This document shows, one piece after another, positions 1-7,011 of a stretch of DNA of 10,097 nt. A model generated the notes under the pieces. The model saw only the letters and a list, made by a program, of their open reading frames with translations. It searched no databases and was not told where the DNA came from. Both the position numbers and the translations under genes were made by a program. Source of the stretch: Clostridia bacterium (GTDB taxonomy: Bacteria; Bacillota; Clostridia; Oscillospirales; CAG-272); NCBI GenBank assembly GCA_900754175.1, contig CAAEBS010000009.1:1-10097 (forward strand), given 5' to 3'. The number at the start of each line of letters is the position of its first letter. Position 1 is the first letter of the stretch.

Positions 1-143
1 ATTTGCTGGACTTTCAGCGTTATTTTAAAGTTAGAATTTGCGCTGGGATTCCGGCGTTATTTTATTAGCTTCAAGCTAAAAAAATTACGCCGGAATTTCG
101 GCGCAAATTCTAAACTTAAAATAACGCTGAAAATCCAGCAAAT
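1..143. repeat. 143-bp near-perfect palindrome
   Basis: Bases 1-71 and 73-143 are reverse complements around base 72 with no gaps. I count 8 mismatched pairs of 71 (11/133, 29/115, 30/114, 44/100, 46/98, 47/97, 58/86, 64/80). The outer ends read ATTTGCTGGA and TCCAGCAAAT. As RNA or extruded DNA it would form one very long hairpin with almost no loop. A further piece at 144-162 (CCGGCG then AAATTCTAACTT) copies arm sequence again: its last 12 bases (151-162) are the exact complement of 28-39. The palindrome begins at the first base of the window, so it may extend further left. It has no coding sense and resembles a MITE-like or REP-like intergenic element; that class is an inference. Confidence 0.85.
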
Positions 144-185
144 CCGGCGTAAATTCTAACTTCCTTTGCCAAACTCTCCCCGCTG

Positions 186-266
186 TGTCATCCTGAGCGG
201 AGGGCGAAGCCCGAAGTCGAACCCGCAGGGCGACCGTAGGTCGGGATCTACTAAGTGCGAACGCAC
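186..266. repeat. Hairpin-rich intergenic repeat-like sequence
   Basis: The stretch opens with TGTCATCCTGAGCGGAGG and holds three small inverted repeats in a row: GGGCGAAGCCC (202-212), CGACCGTAGGTCG (231-243) and GTGCGAACGCAC (255-266). The opening words resemble a dispersed intergenic repeat often seen in gut Clostridia (TGTCATCCTGAGCG followed by a GAAG-rich run and GGATC); this is from memory and was not searched. No open reading frame with a ribosome binding site is visible. It may be a structured repeat rather than a functional RNA. Confidence 0.5.
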
Positions 267-320
267 AGACTAATCTGCCAACTTCCGCAACGGTAAAACA
301 ATCCGGCAACTGTATCCTTA

Positions 321-386
321 CCCCTTGCCCCAAAGTCTTTTGAAAGGGGTCCGGGGGAATCTTTTCTCCAGAAAAGTTTCCCCTGG
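321..386 (-). terminator. Two tandem hairpins after the exporter operon
   Basis: Just past the stop of the minus-strand exporter gene, 351-386 form an 18-bp-arm inverted repeat centred between 368 and 369. It contains a T/T mismatch at 360/377 and one wobble-type pair at 353/384. A second inverted repeat, CCCCTT at 321-326 with AAGGGG at 344-349, follows in the direction of transcription. The location suits transcription termination or 3'-end protection. However, the minus-strand RNA lacks a clean U-run after either stem, so this is not a textbook intrinsic terminator. The GGGG/CCCC-framed design with CTTTTCT/AGAAAAG arms also looks like a dispersed 3'-end repeat. Confidence 0.5.
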
Positions 387-398
387 CTCCCCCGTTAA

Positions 399-2252
399 TC
401 AAGAATCAAACTGAGAATGGTAGAGAGCGTGATAGAACCCTCTCTTTTCCATGAGCGTTTCATGCGTTCCCTGCTCGATCACCTCACCGCCGCAGACCAC
501 CAGAATGGTATCGGCATTCTGAATGGTAGACAGCCGGTGCGCAATCACAAAGCAGGTCCGCCCCTGCATCAGGGCATACATGGCGCTCTGAATCTTCTGT
601 TCGGTACGGGAATCCACGTTGGAGGTCGCCTCGTCCAGAATCAGAATGGGAGCGTCGGCAAGCATGGCACGGGCAATGGTAATCAGCTGTTTATGTCCCT
701 TGGAAATATTGATCCCGTCGTCCGACAGCACCGTGTCGTAGCCGTCCGGAAGCGAGTTGATAAAGCCGTCGATATGCGCCATTTTCGCCACACGGACCAC
801 GTCCTCACGGCTTGCGCCCTCCCGCCCGTAGGTGATATTTTCGTAAATAGTCCCATGAAACAGCCAGGTGTCCTGGAGCACCATGGTATACGCCTGGCGG
901 AGGCTCTTGCGGGTCAGATGCGTGATATCCTTGCCGTCGATCCGGATGCACCCGGCGTCGGCATCGTAAAAGCGCATCAGCAGATTGATCACCGTAGTCT
1001 TTCCCGCACCGGTCGGTCCCACGATCGCCACAAGGTTCCCCGCCTTTGCCGTAATGGAAAGGTCCTTGATAATGGTGTGCCCCGGCACGTAACCGAACCG
1101 GACGTGCTCCAGCTCCACCTCGCCCCGCACGTTTTCCAGCACCGTCGCCCCCTCGCAGTCCGGCTTTTCCGGTGCTTCGTCCATCACGGCAAATACCTTT
1201 TCCGCAGAAGAACACGCCGATTGCAGGTCACTGACGATATTGGCAAACTCATTGATCGGTCCCGCAAACTTCCGGGAATACTGCACGAACGCCGAAACGC
1301 CGCCCAATGTAATGGTAAAGGCAACCGGAATGACGGCGTCCCCCGCCCGGTTCAGCATATGGAACAGATAGAAAATACCGCCCAGCATGGTAACGAGCGA
1401 CAGCGACAGGTTATTGATAAAGTTGACGGTGGGTCCCACCTGCGCACTGTAATATTCGGAAGCGTAATAGGCATCCACCGCTTCCCGGTTGCGGGCGTCA
1501 AAGCGCTCACACATCACGCCCTCCCGGCTGTACGCCCGGATGGTCTTTTGTCCCGAAAGCATTTCCTCGGCATAGCCGTTCAGCTCTCCCAGCTTTTGCG
1601 AACGCTTGCGGAACAGCGGACGCACCCGGGAGGAACGGTGCTTGGTATAGGCAATCGACATCGGCACCGTCACGGCAAACACCAGAAGCAATACCGGCGA
1701 AATGGAAGCCATCATGATAAGCGAGCCGATGACCGTGACCATGCTGGCACAGACCTGAAGCAGGTCGTGCGACAGCGAGGTATTGACCGTATCAATGTCG
1801 TAGGAGATTCTGGAAATGATCTCTCCGGTCGCATGGGTATCAAAATATCCGACCGGCAGTTCCATCAGGTGGTCGAAAAGCTGCTTGCGCATGGTGTAGA
1901 TGACCTTCTGCCCAAGGCGGACCATCAGCATTGCCAGAAGATAGGACAGCAGTGCCGAAACCGCATAGAAAAACAGCATCAGCCCGCCGTAAAGGAACAC
2001 GCCGTGAAAATCCACCGCTCCCGCTCCCGGCTCAATGGCATCGATCGCCCGCTGGGAAAGCTTGGGCGCCGCCAGTGCCAGCAGATTGGAAGCCAGCATC
2101 ATGACAAAGCAAAGAAGCACCAGCCCCTTATGTTCCAGAAGATATCCCGCCACACGGCGCAGAACCGACAACTTGATCCGCCGCCCGCCCGTCGCCTCAC
2201 CGGCGTCCGAAGCCTTGGCGAACAGCTCTCTTTTTTTATTTTTCTCAGTCAA
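399..2252 (-). CDS. ABC exporter half-transporter, consensus-site ATPase subunit (TM288-like)
   Basis: A 617-residue membrane subunit with a transmembrane exporter domain (about 25-350) fused to an ATPase domain (about 378-617). Visible motifs are Walker A GPTGAGKTT (412-420), Q-loop Gln460, Walker B ILILDE with catalytic Glu541, and switch His572 in IAHRLSTI. The signature is ISKGH (516-520) instead of LSGGQ. The start is a TTG codon at 2250-2252, seven bases after GGAGGT and overlapping the upstream gene's stop by 8 bp; this gives MTEKNKKREL. A longer reading from an ATG at 2298-2300 would overlap the upstream gene by 56 bp and lacks this site. It should pair with the upstream subunit as a heterodimer that exports drugs, lipids or peptides; the substrate cannot be read from sequence. 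The C-terminal part (EATSNVD, RGFYHALYHSQF) resembles TM288 from memory. Confidence 0.93.
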   Translation of the reverse strand: MTEKNKKRELFAKASDAGEATGGRRIKLSVLRRVAGYLLEHKGLVLLCFVMMLASNLLALAAPKLSQRAIDAIEPGAGAVDFHGVFLYGGLMLFFYAVSALLSYLLAMLMVRLGQKVIYTMRKQLFDHLMELPVGYFDTHATGEIISRISYDIDTVNTSLSHDLLQVCASMVTVIGSLIMMASISPVLLLVFAVTVPMSIAYTKHRSSRVRPLFRKRSQKLGELNGYAEEMLSGQKTIRAYSREGVMCERFDARNREAVDAYYASEYYSAQVGPTVNFINNLSLSLVTMLGGIFYLFHMLNRAGDAVIPVAFTITLGGVSAFVQYSRKFAGPINEFANIVSDLQSACSSAEKVFAVMDEAPEKPDCEGATVLENVRGEVELEHVRFGYVPGHTIIKDLSITAKAGNLVAIVGPTGAGKTTVINLLMRFYDADAGCIRIDGKDITHLTRKSLRQAYTMVLQDTWLFHGTIYENITYGREGASREDVVRVAKMAHIDGFINSLPDGYDTVLSDDGINISKGHKQLITIARAMLADAPILILDEATSNVDSRTEQKIQSAMYALMQGRTCFVIAHRLSTIQNADTILVVCGGEVIEQGTHETLMEKRGFYHALYHSQFDS

Positions 2253-3969
2253 GGATAGCACCTCCGATCTGGGATTCGCTGATCTCCCGGTAGACCTCAC
2301 AGCGCTCTGTCAGCTCTGCGTGCGTTCCGCACCCGATGATTCTTCCCTCGTCGAGCACCAGAATCAGGTCGGAATTCATCACCGAGCTGACCCGTTGCGC
2401 CACCACTACCGTCGTGGTGCCCGCCATATGCTCCCGGATGCTCCTGCGCAGGCAGGAATCGGTCTTATAGTCAAGTGCGGAGGAAGCGTCGTCCAGCACC
2501 AGAATCTCAGGTGTCCCCGCCAGTGCCCGGGCGATGAGCAGGCGTTGCTTCTGCCCACCCGAAAGGTTGGTCCCCTTGGAATTGAGCATATGGTCGTAGC
2601 CGTCCTCATAAGCGCTGATGTATTCCTCCGCCTGTGCCAGCCGTGCCGCCCGGCGGATATCCTCATCCTTCAGTCCACGCCCGAAATCTATGTTCTCCCG
2701 GATGCTTCCCGCATAGATGAAATCGTTCTGCATGACCGTACCGAAAAGCCGGTTCAGCTCCTCGTGCGGAATCGTGCGCACGTCCCTGCCGCCGATCCGG
2801 ATACTACCCGAGTTCACGTCGTAAAACCGCATCAGCAGGCTGATCAGGGTAGTTTTGCCGCACCCGGTTGCCCCGATGATGCCAAGCGTTCCGCCCTTTG
2901 GCAGAGAAAAGGAAATATGCGACAGGTTGTCCGACCTGCCGACGTAGGAAAAGCTCACGTCGTCGAACACCAGATAACCGGCGTCCTCCTGCGGCGGGTA
3001 GTCGTCGGGAGACACCACCTCCAGATCCGGCTCGGTGAGGACTACCTCCTCAATCCGCTGTGCCGATGCGGCGCCCTTGGAATAGTTGACAAAAATTTTG
3101 GTAATGCCGATCATAGCGTTTGAGATCAGCGTGAAATACTGGATAAAGGCAATGATCTTGCCCGGCTCCGAGCGCTGATTGTTGACCAGATACGCTCCCA
3201 CCACCACAACCGTCACCAATCCGAAGTTCAGAAAAAAGGTGACCAGCGGGTTGGACGCCGCCATTGTAGAGCTTGCTTTCTGCTCGTCCGCCACCAGCCG
3301 GCGGTTGGCGCCGTCGTATTTCCGGCGCTCATAATCGTCCTTGGAAAGTGCCTTGATAACCCGGATCCCCTGTGCGTCCTCCCGCACCACCCGCACCATG
3401 GCGTCCACCGACCGTTGCGTTTTGCGGAACAGCGGCACGCCCTTTTTGGTGATGATTCCCACCGAAAGAGCGATAAAGGGCAGAACCAGCACCATGACGA
3501 GGGTCAGAACGGGGTCAAGCGTCATGGTAACGAGGATGCCGCCGATCAGCAGGATCGGCGCACGCACGCCCATCCGCATACTCATACCCACAAAATGGTG
3601 CACGTGATAGGTATCGGAGGTCAGGCGGGATTCCAGGCTCGGCACGGTATAGGCGTCGATCTGCCGGGGACTGAGGGTCATGACCCGCTCAAACAGCGCA
3701 TGGCGGAGCTTTTCGGTGGAATTTCTCGCCACCCGTGCCGCCATCCGGTTTGCCACCACGTTGCCGATCAGCGCCGCCAGTGCGCACACGATCATAGCAA
3801 TCCCCCACAAAACCACCAGCCGCACCTGCCCCAACGGAACCACGTCGTCCAGAATATAGCTCAGGATATACGGCAGAGCCAGCTCCACGAGCGTGCCCGC
3901 CATTTTGACGATCAGTGCCAGTGCGATGTACTTCCGGTAGGGCTTCAGATACCCAAGCAACAGCTTCAT
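2245..3969 (-). CDS. ABC exporter half-transporter, degenerate-site ATPase subunit (TM287-like)
   Basis: A 574-residue half-transporter: transmembrane domain about 1-310, ATPase domain about 332-574. Motifs are Walker A GATGCGKTT (366-374), Q-loop Gln414, canonical signature LSGGQ (469-473), Walker B ILVLDDAS with Asp494 where the catalytic Glu is expected, D-loop SALD (497-500) and Gln525 where the switch His is expected (VAQRVSSV). Asp and Gln at these places mark the degenerate-site subunit of heterodimeric exporters. The C-terminus (YREISESQIGG) resembles TM287 from memory. The ATG start lies 60 bases after the DUF1934 gene. The ribosome binding site is weak (no clear GGAGG within 15 bases), so translation may rely on re-initiation, but MKLLLGYLKPYRKY is a typical family N-terminus. 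No terminator separates it from the gene before it. Confidence 0.93.
   Translation of the reverse strand: MKLLLGYLKPYRKYIALALIVKMAGTLVELALPYILSYILDDVVPLGQVRLVVLWGIAMIVCALAALIGNVVANRMAARVARNSTEKLRHALFERVMTLSPRQIDAYTVPSLESRLTSDTYHVHHFVGMSMRMGVRAPILLIGGILVTMTLDPVLTLVMVLVLPFIALSVGIITKKGVPLFRKTQRSVDAMVRVVREDAQGIRVIKALSKDDYERRKYDGANRRLVADEQKASSTMAASNPLVTFFLNFGLVTVVVVGAYLVNNQRSEPGKIIAFIQYFTLISNAMIGITKIFVNYSKGAASAQRIEEVVLTEPDLEVVSPDDYPPQEDAGYLVFDDVSFSYVGRSDNLSHISFSLPKGGTLGIIGATGCGKTTLISLLMRFYDVNSGSIRIGGRDVRTIPHEELNRLFGTVMQNDFIYAGSIRENIDFGRGLKDEDIRRAARLAQAEEYISAYEDGYDHMLNSKGTNLSGGQKQRLLIARALAGTPEILVLDDASSALDYKTDSCLRRSIREHMAGTTTVVVAQRVSSVMNSDLILVLDEGRIIGCGTHAELTERCEVYREISESQIGGAILD
2260..2265 (-). promoter_or_regulatory. 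Ribosome binding site deciding a TTG start
   Basis: GGAGGT on the minus strand lies seven bases before TTG at 2250-2252. It sits inside the last codons of the upstream exporter gene, whose TGA (2245-2247) falls just after the TTG. This arrangement implies translational coupling of the two subunits and supports the TTG start over the upstream ATG at 2300. Confidence 0.8.
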
Positions 3970-4029
3970 GTTACCGTACAGACACCCGCTTTCCGGATAT
4001 CCCTTTCCTTTCTTTTCAGCCTTCTTGTC

Positions 4030-4542
4030 TTACGGGAGGACCTTCAGCAAAAGCTTGGTGCGCTCCGCTTTCGCCCCCCGGATCTCGATCACGTAATCCA
4101 GATACAGCCGCCCCTCGGTCAGCAGATCGTTCCGCACCTTCAGCGTCCGGACGCAGACCTCAAACGGCATATACGGCGTTTTATACACGCAGTGGTAGCG
4201 CTTTCCCTGCTCAAACACCATAGTAGTGGAAATGGTACCGCCACGGGACATACTGACAATCCCCGGTTCTTCCCGGCGGAAATAGATGGAGGTCTGTGCG
4301 CCTTCCATGCCCGTCAGCTCCCCCTCGTCGTAGGAAAGCTCCACACGCCCGGCGCCCTCACAGAGCACGCCCTCAGACAGGATTTCCATGCTTTCCGGCT
4401 CCGGCGTGGTTTCCGCCTTGCCGTACCAGCCGCCGACCTCCTGTCCGCCTTCCTCACCCCCGGAAAAAAGCGATTCCTCTACCTCGTAATACGTCGCATT
4501 GATCCGGAAACGGATATTCTGCTTTTGTTGTAACTGTTCCAT
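4030..4542 (-). CDS. DUF1934 (YwiB-like) beta-barrel protein
   Basis: A 170-residue soluble protein with no signal peptide or membrane segment. From about residue 65 it has the family pattern: VELSYDEGELTGMEGAQTS, then a glycine-rich MSRGGTIST turn, MVFEQGKRYHCVYKTPYMPFEVCVRTLKV, and a final strand pair ending LLLKVLP. DUF1934 proteins, such as B. subtilis YwiB, are predicted calycin-like barrels of unknown ligand. The region at 25-60 is Gly/Glu-rich and poorly conserved-looking, probably a loop insertion. The start ATG follows GGGAGG with five bases between. It is the first gene of the minus-strand operon behind the promoter at 4595-4623, upstream of the exporter pair; whether they share a job is unknown. 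Confidence 0.85.
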   Translation of the reverse strand: MEQLQQKQNIRFRINATYYEVEESLFSGGEEGGQEVGGWYGKAETTPEPESMEILSEGVLCEGAGRVELSYDEGELTGMEGAQTSIYFRREEPGIVSMSRGGTISTTMVFEQGKRYHCVYKTPYMPFEVCVRTLKVRNDLLTEGRLYLDYVIEIRGAKAERTKLLLKVLP

Positions 4543-4594
4543 AAAAGCCTCCCGAAACGGGGGAAAGCCTCGCCTGCCGCCCGTCAGTCCTTAT

Positions 4595-4623
4595 ATTGTA
4601 ACATTTTTCTTTTCCCTTGTCAA
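4595..4623 (-). promoter_or_regulatory. Sigma-A promoter for DUF1934-exporter operon
   Basis: On the minus strand, TTGACA (4618-4623) is followed by a 17-base spacer and TACAAT (4595-4600). This is a near-consensus housekeeping promoter, about 50 bases before the DUF1934 start. The DNA upstream is A-rich on the plus strand (4642-4675), which could act as an UP-type element shared with the divergent promoter. Confidence 0.85.
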
Positions 4624-4641
4624 CCGAATGTCAGCCGAATG
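4624..4641. repeat. CCGAATG direct repeat between divergent promoters
   Basis: Two exact CCGAATG copies occupy 4624-4630 and 4635-4641, an 11-base period, close to one helical turn. They lie directly next to the -35 box of the leftward promoter. The location suits an activator or repressor binding site, but with only two short copies this could be chance. Confidence 0.35.
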
Positions 4642-4694
4642 AAAAAAAAGAACAGAAAAACCCTGAAAAAAAGCATGAAATCTCTATAATTCCT

Positions 4695-4723
4695 TTGACA
4701 TCGCAGAGCTTTCGTGATATAAT
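4695..4723 (+). promoter_or_regulatory. Consensus sigma-A promoter for galT
   Basis: TTGACA (4695-4700), a 17-base spacer and TATAAT (4718-4723) match the housekeeping consensus at every position. Transcription should start near 4730, giving a leader of about 70 bases. The leader holds a small stem, GGGGCA at 4742-4747 with TGCCCC at 4754-4759. No attenuator or riboswitch is visible. Confidence 0.9.
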
Positions 4724-4798
4724 AGGCATGAGGAAACGGACGGGGCACGACTTTGCCCCCGCCATTCCGAAATCCAGAAAAGTCAGGAGTATTTTCCT

Positions 4799-6301
4799 AT
4801 GTCTGTCAACATATCTCTCAGGATCAATCAACTTGTCGGATACGCACTGCGCCACCGCCTGATTACCGAGGAGGACCGCATCTATACCGTCAACACGCTT
4901 GTCGGCGTGCTGGGCGTTTCCGATTTCGACGCAGACGCCACCGAGGATACGGAACCGGCGCTTGAGGAGCTTCTCTCCGATATCTGCGACTACGCCTTTG
5001 AAAACGGGCTGATCGCCGAAAACAGCGTGACCTTCCGGGACCTTTTCGACACCCGCATCATGGGCATCCTCACCCCCCGTCCCAGCGAAGTGATCCGCAA
5101 TTTTTCCTCGCTCTACGGACTTTCTCCCAAGGCGGCAACCGATTATTTCTATGCGCTCTGCCGCAACAACAACTACATCCGTACCTACCGGGTCGCCAAG
5201 GATCTGAAATGGACCTACGAGGGCAAATACGGCGCCCTTGACATCACCGTCAACCTTTCCAAACCCGAAAAGGACCCCCGTGCCATTGCCGCCGCAAAGC
5301 TTTTGCCGCAAAGCGGGTATCCCAAATGCCTGCTTTGCCCCGAGAACGAAGGCTTTTTCGGCAACGCCGGCAAGCCCGCACGGGAAAATATCCGGCTGAT
5401 CCCGCTGACGCTTGCCGGAAAGAAGTGGTACCTGCAATACTCCCCTTACGTGTATTACAACGAGCACTGCATCGTACTTTCCGCCGAGCACAGCCCCATG
5501 CGCATCGACCGGAACACCTTTGCCCGGCTTCTGGATTTTGCCGAGCAGTTCCCGCACTACTTCCTCGGCTCCAACGCCGACCTGCCGATCGTGGGCGGCT
5601 CCATTCTTTCGCACGACCATATGCAGGGCGGAAACTACACCTTTGCCATGGCAAAGGCGCCGATTGAGACCGAGATCCGCTTTGAATGTTTTGACGACGT
5701 GGAGGCGGGGATCGTCCGCTGGCCCATGTCGGTCATCCGTCTGAGAAGCGCCCACAAGCAGAGCCTGATCCGCCTTGCCGACCGGATTCTGCAGACGTGG
5801 CGCTCCTATTCCGACCCCGCCGCCTTTGTGTTTGCGCACACCGACGGTGAGGACCACAACACCATTACCCCTATCGCCCGGATGTGGGACGGACAGTTTG
5901 AGCTGGACCTGGTGCTCCGCAACAACATCACAACCCCCGAACATCCGCTGGGCGTTTACCACCCGCACGCCGACGTGCACAACATCAAAAAAGAAAACAT
6001 CGGGCTGATCGAGGTCATGGGGCTTGCCGTGCTCCCTGCCCGCCTGCGGGACGAGATCGCCACCATGTGCCGCTTTATCGCCGAGGGCAAGGACTTTGCC
6101 GACGACGAGAGCATCGCCAAGCACAAGGAGTGGTTCGGGCGCTTCCGTGACCGTTACACCTTTACCCCCGAAAACACCGAGGAGATCCTGCGCCTGGAGA
6201 TCGGCAGGACCTTTGAGCGGGTGCTGGAGGACGCCGGCGTTTACAAGCGGAACGAGGCGGGACAAACCGCATTCCTGCGCTTCGTAGCGGCGATCCGCTG
6301 A
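4799..6301 (+). CDS. galT: UTP-hexose-1-phosphate uridylyltransferase, type 2 GalT
   Basis: A 500-residue cytosolic enzyme exchanging UMP between UDP-glucose and galactose-1-phosphate in the Leloir pathway. It is the long Firmicutes form (COG4468 type), about 500 rather than about 350 residues. The N-terminal third (1-150) is helical and specific to this type. The catalytic HxHxQ motif is SHDHMQGG with His272, His274 and Gln276; the second His of this motif normally carries the uridylyl group. Other family blocks are YPKCLLCPENEGFFGN (174-189), NADLPIVGGSILSHDH (259-274) and LGVYHPHADVHNIKKENIGLIEVMGLAVLP (384-413). The ATG follows AGGAG (4785-4789) with nine bases between. It is the first gene of the rightward unit. 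No galK, galE or sugar transporter is in the window, so the rest of the pathway lies elsewhere. Confidence 0.95.
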   Translation: MSVNISLRINQLVGYALRHRLITEEDRIYTVNTLVGVLGVSDFDADATEDTEPALEELLSDICDYAFENGLIAENSVTFRDLFDTRIMGILTPRPSEVIRNFSSLYGLSPKAATDYFYALCRNNNYIRTYRVAKDLKWTYEGKYGALDITVNLSKPEKDPRAIAAAKLLPQSGYPKCLLCPENEGFFGNAGKPARENIRLIPLTLAGKKWYLQYSPYVYYNEHCIVLSAEHSPMRIDRNTFARLLDFAEQFPHYFLGSNADLPIVGGSILSHDHMQGGNYTFAMAKAPIETEIRFECFDDVEAGIVRWPMSVIRLRSAHKQSLIRLADRILQTWRSYSDPAAFVFAHTDGEDHNTITPIARMWDGQFELDLVLRNNITTPEHPLGVYHPHADVHNIKKENIGLIEVMGLAVLPARLRDEIATMCRFIAEGKDFADDESIAKHKEWFGRFRDRYTFTPENTEEILRLEIGRTFERVLEDAGVYKRNEAGQTAFLRFVAAIR

Positions 6302-6328
6302 ATCCCTGAAAAACCGAAACCAAACGTG

Positions 6329-6335
6329 AAAGGAG
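6329..6335 (+). promoter_or_regulatory. Ribosome binding site deciding the kinase-like start
   Basis: AAAGGAG lies eight bases before ATG at 6344. An upstream in-frame GTG at 6326 overlaps this site and cannot be the start, so the protein begins MPDFVVTVAR. Confidence 0.85.
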
Positions 6336-6343
6336 AAAAACTT

Positions 6344-6976
6344 ATGCCTGATTTTGTTGTTACCGTTGCAAGAAGCTTTGGAAGCGGAGGACGGAGCATC
6401 GGAAAAATGCTTGCCAGAAAGCTGGACGTGGATTACTACGACAGCGAGCTGATCCGGCTTGCCTCCGAGGAAAGCGGAATCAATCTGGAGCTTTTCGGAA
6501 AAGCGGACGAGCGGGTAAAAACCAACCTTTTCCGCCGCTATAACCGGAGCTACGGAGAATACCTCATCCCCCCCGACAGCGACGAATTCGTTTCGGATGA
6601 TAACCTGTTCAACTACCAGGCAAAGATCATCCGTGACCTCGGACAGAAAAAGAACTGCGTGATTATCGGTCGGTGCGCCGACTATATCCTGCGGGATCAG
6701 CCAAAGGTCCTGCGCCTGTTCGTCTACGCCGACCACGAAACCTGCGTCAAAAACGTAACCGAGCTTTACGGACTTGTCCCGAAAGAGGCGGAAGAGCGCA
6801 TCTCCTCTATCGACCGCACCCGTGCCGCCTACTATAAGTATTACACCGGTTGCGACTGGACCGACGTAAACAACTACGACCTCTGCCTCAATACCGGCAA
6901 GATCGGATTTGAAAAGGCGGTGGACGCTATCCTCGCCTATATGAAAACCGTGGGACTTCTTCCCGCAGAACTGTAA
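6344..6976 (+). CDS. Cytidylate kinase-like family protein
   Basis: A 210-residue soluble protein of the cytidylate-kinase-like group (PF13189 type). The phosphate-binding loop is ARSFGSGGRSIG (9-20), which has Arg where classical P-loops have Lys-Ser/Thr, as is usual in this group. It is followed by DYYDSELIRLASEESG (30-45), the IIGRCADYILRD block (107-118), and an Arg-rich lid with YYKYYTGCDWTDVNNYDLCLNTGKIG (163-188). These are distinct from true Cmk, and activity on CMP is not established for many members; some annotations call them only kinase-like. It starts 42 bases after galT and ends 35 bases before the esterase with no terminator, so all three are probably one transcript. A direct link to sugar metabolism is not evident. 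Confidence 0.88.
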   Translation: MPDFVVTVARSFGSGGRSIGKMLARKLDVDYYDSELIRLASEESGINLELFGKADERVKTNLFRRYNRSYGEYLIPPDSDEFVSDDNLFNYQAKIIRDLGQKKNCVIIGRCADYILRDQPKVLRLFVYADHETCVKNVTELYGLVPKEAEERISSIDRTRAAYYKYYTGCDWTDVNNYDLCLNTGKIGFEKAVDAILAYMKTVGLLPAEL

Positions 6977-7011
6977 AATTCTATTATTAAGAAAAAGGAC
7001 ATCTGACAACC

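Noticed and set aside
1..398. CRISPR array or transposon end at the left edge
   Set aside because: There are no regularly spaced identical repeats and no transposase or recognisable target duplication in view; only inverted repeats are present.
85..402. Minus-strand 105-residue open frame
   Set aside because: It lies across the palindrome and repeat hairpins, its composition is not protein-like, and it has no ribosome site or family resemblance.
417..2258. Plus-strand 613-residue open frame opposite the exporter gene
   Set aside because: It is an antisense shadow: His/Arg/Gln-rich composition, no domains, and the opposite strand has complete ABC motifs.
2250..2300. ATG start at 2300 for the 617-residue exporter subunit
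   Set aside because: It would overlap the upstream gene by 56 bp and encode a non-conserved tail; the TTG at 2252 has an ideal GGAGGT.
4724..4798. Riboswitch or attenuator in the galT leader
   Set aside because: The leader is about 70 bases with one small stem, no alternative pairings and no T-run.
6326..6343. GTG start for the kinase-like gene
   Set aside because: The GTG overlaps the AAAGGAG site that serves ATG at 6344.
4631..7009. Minus-strand 792-residue open frame opposite galT and the kinase-like gene
   Set aside because: Val/Gly-rich shadow with no recognisable domain. It spans two well-supported genes and the galT promoter.
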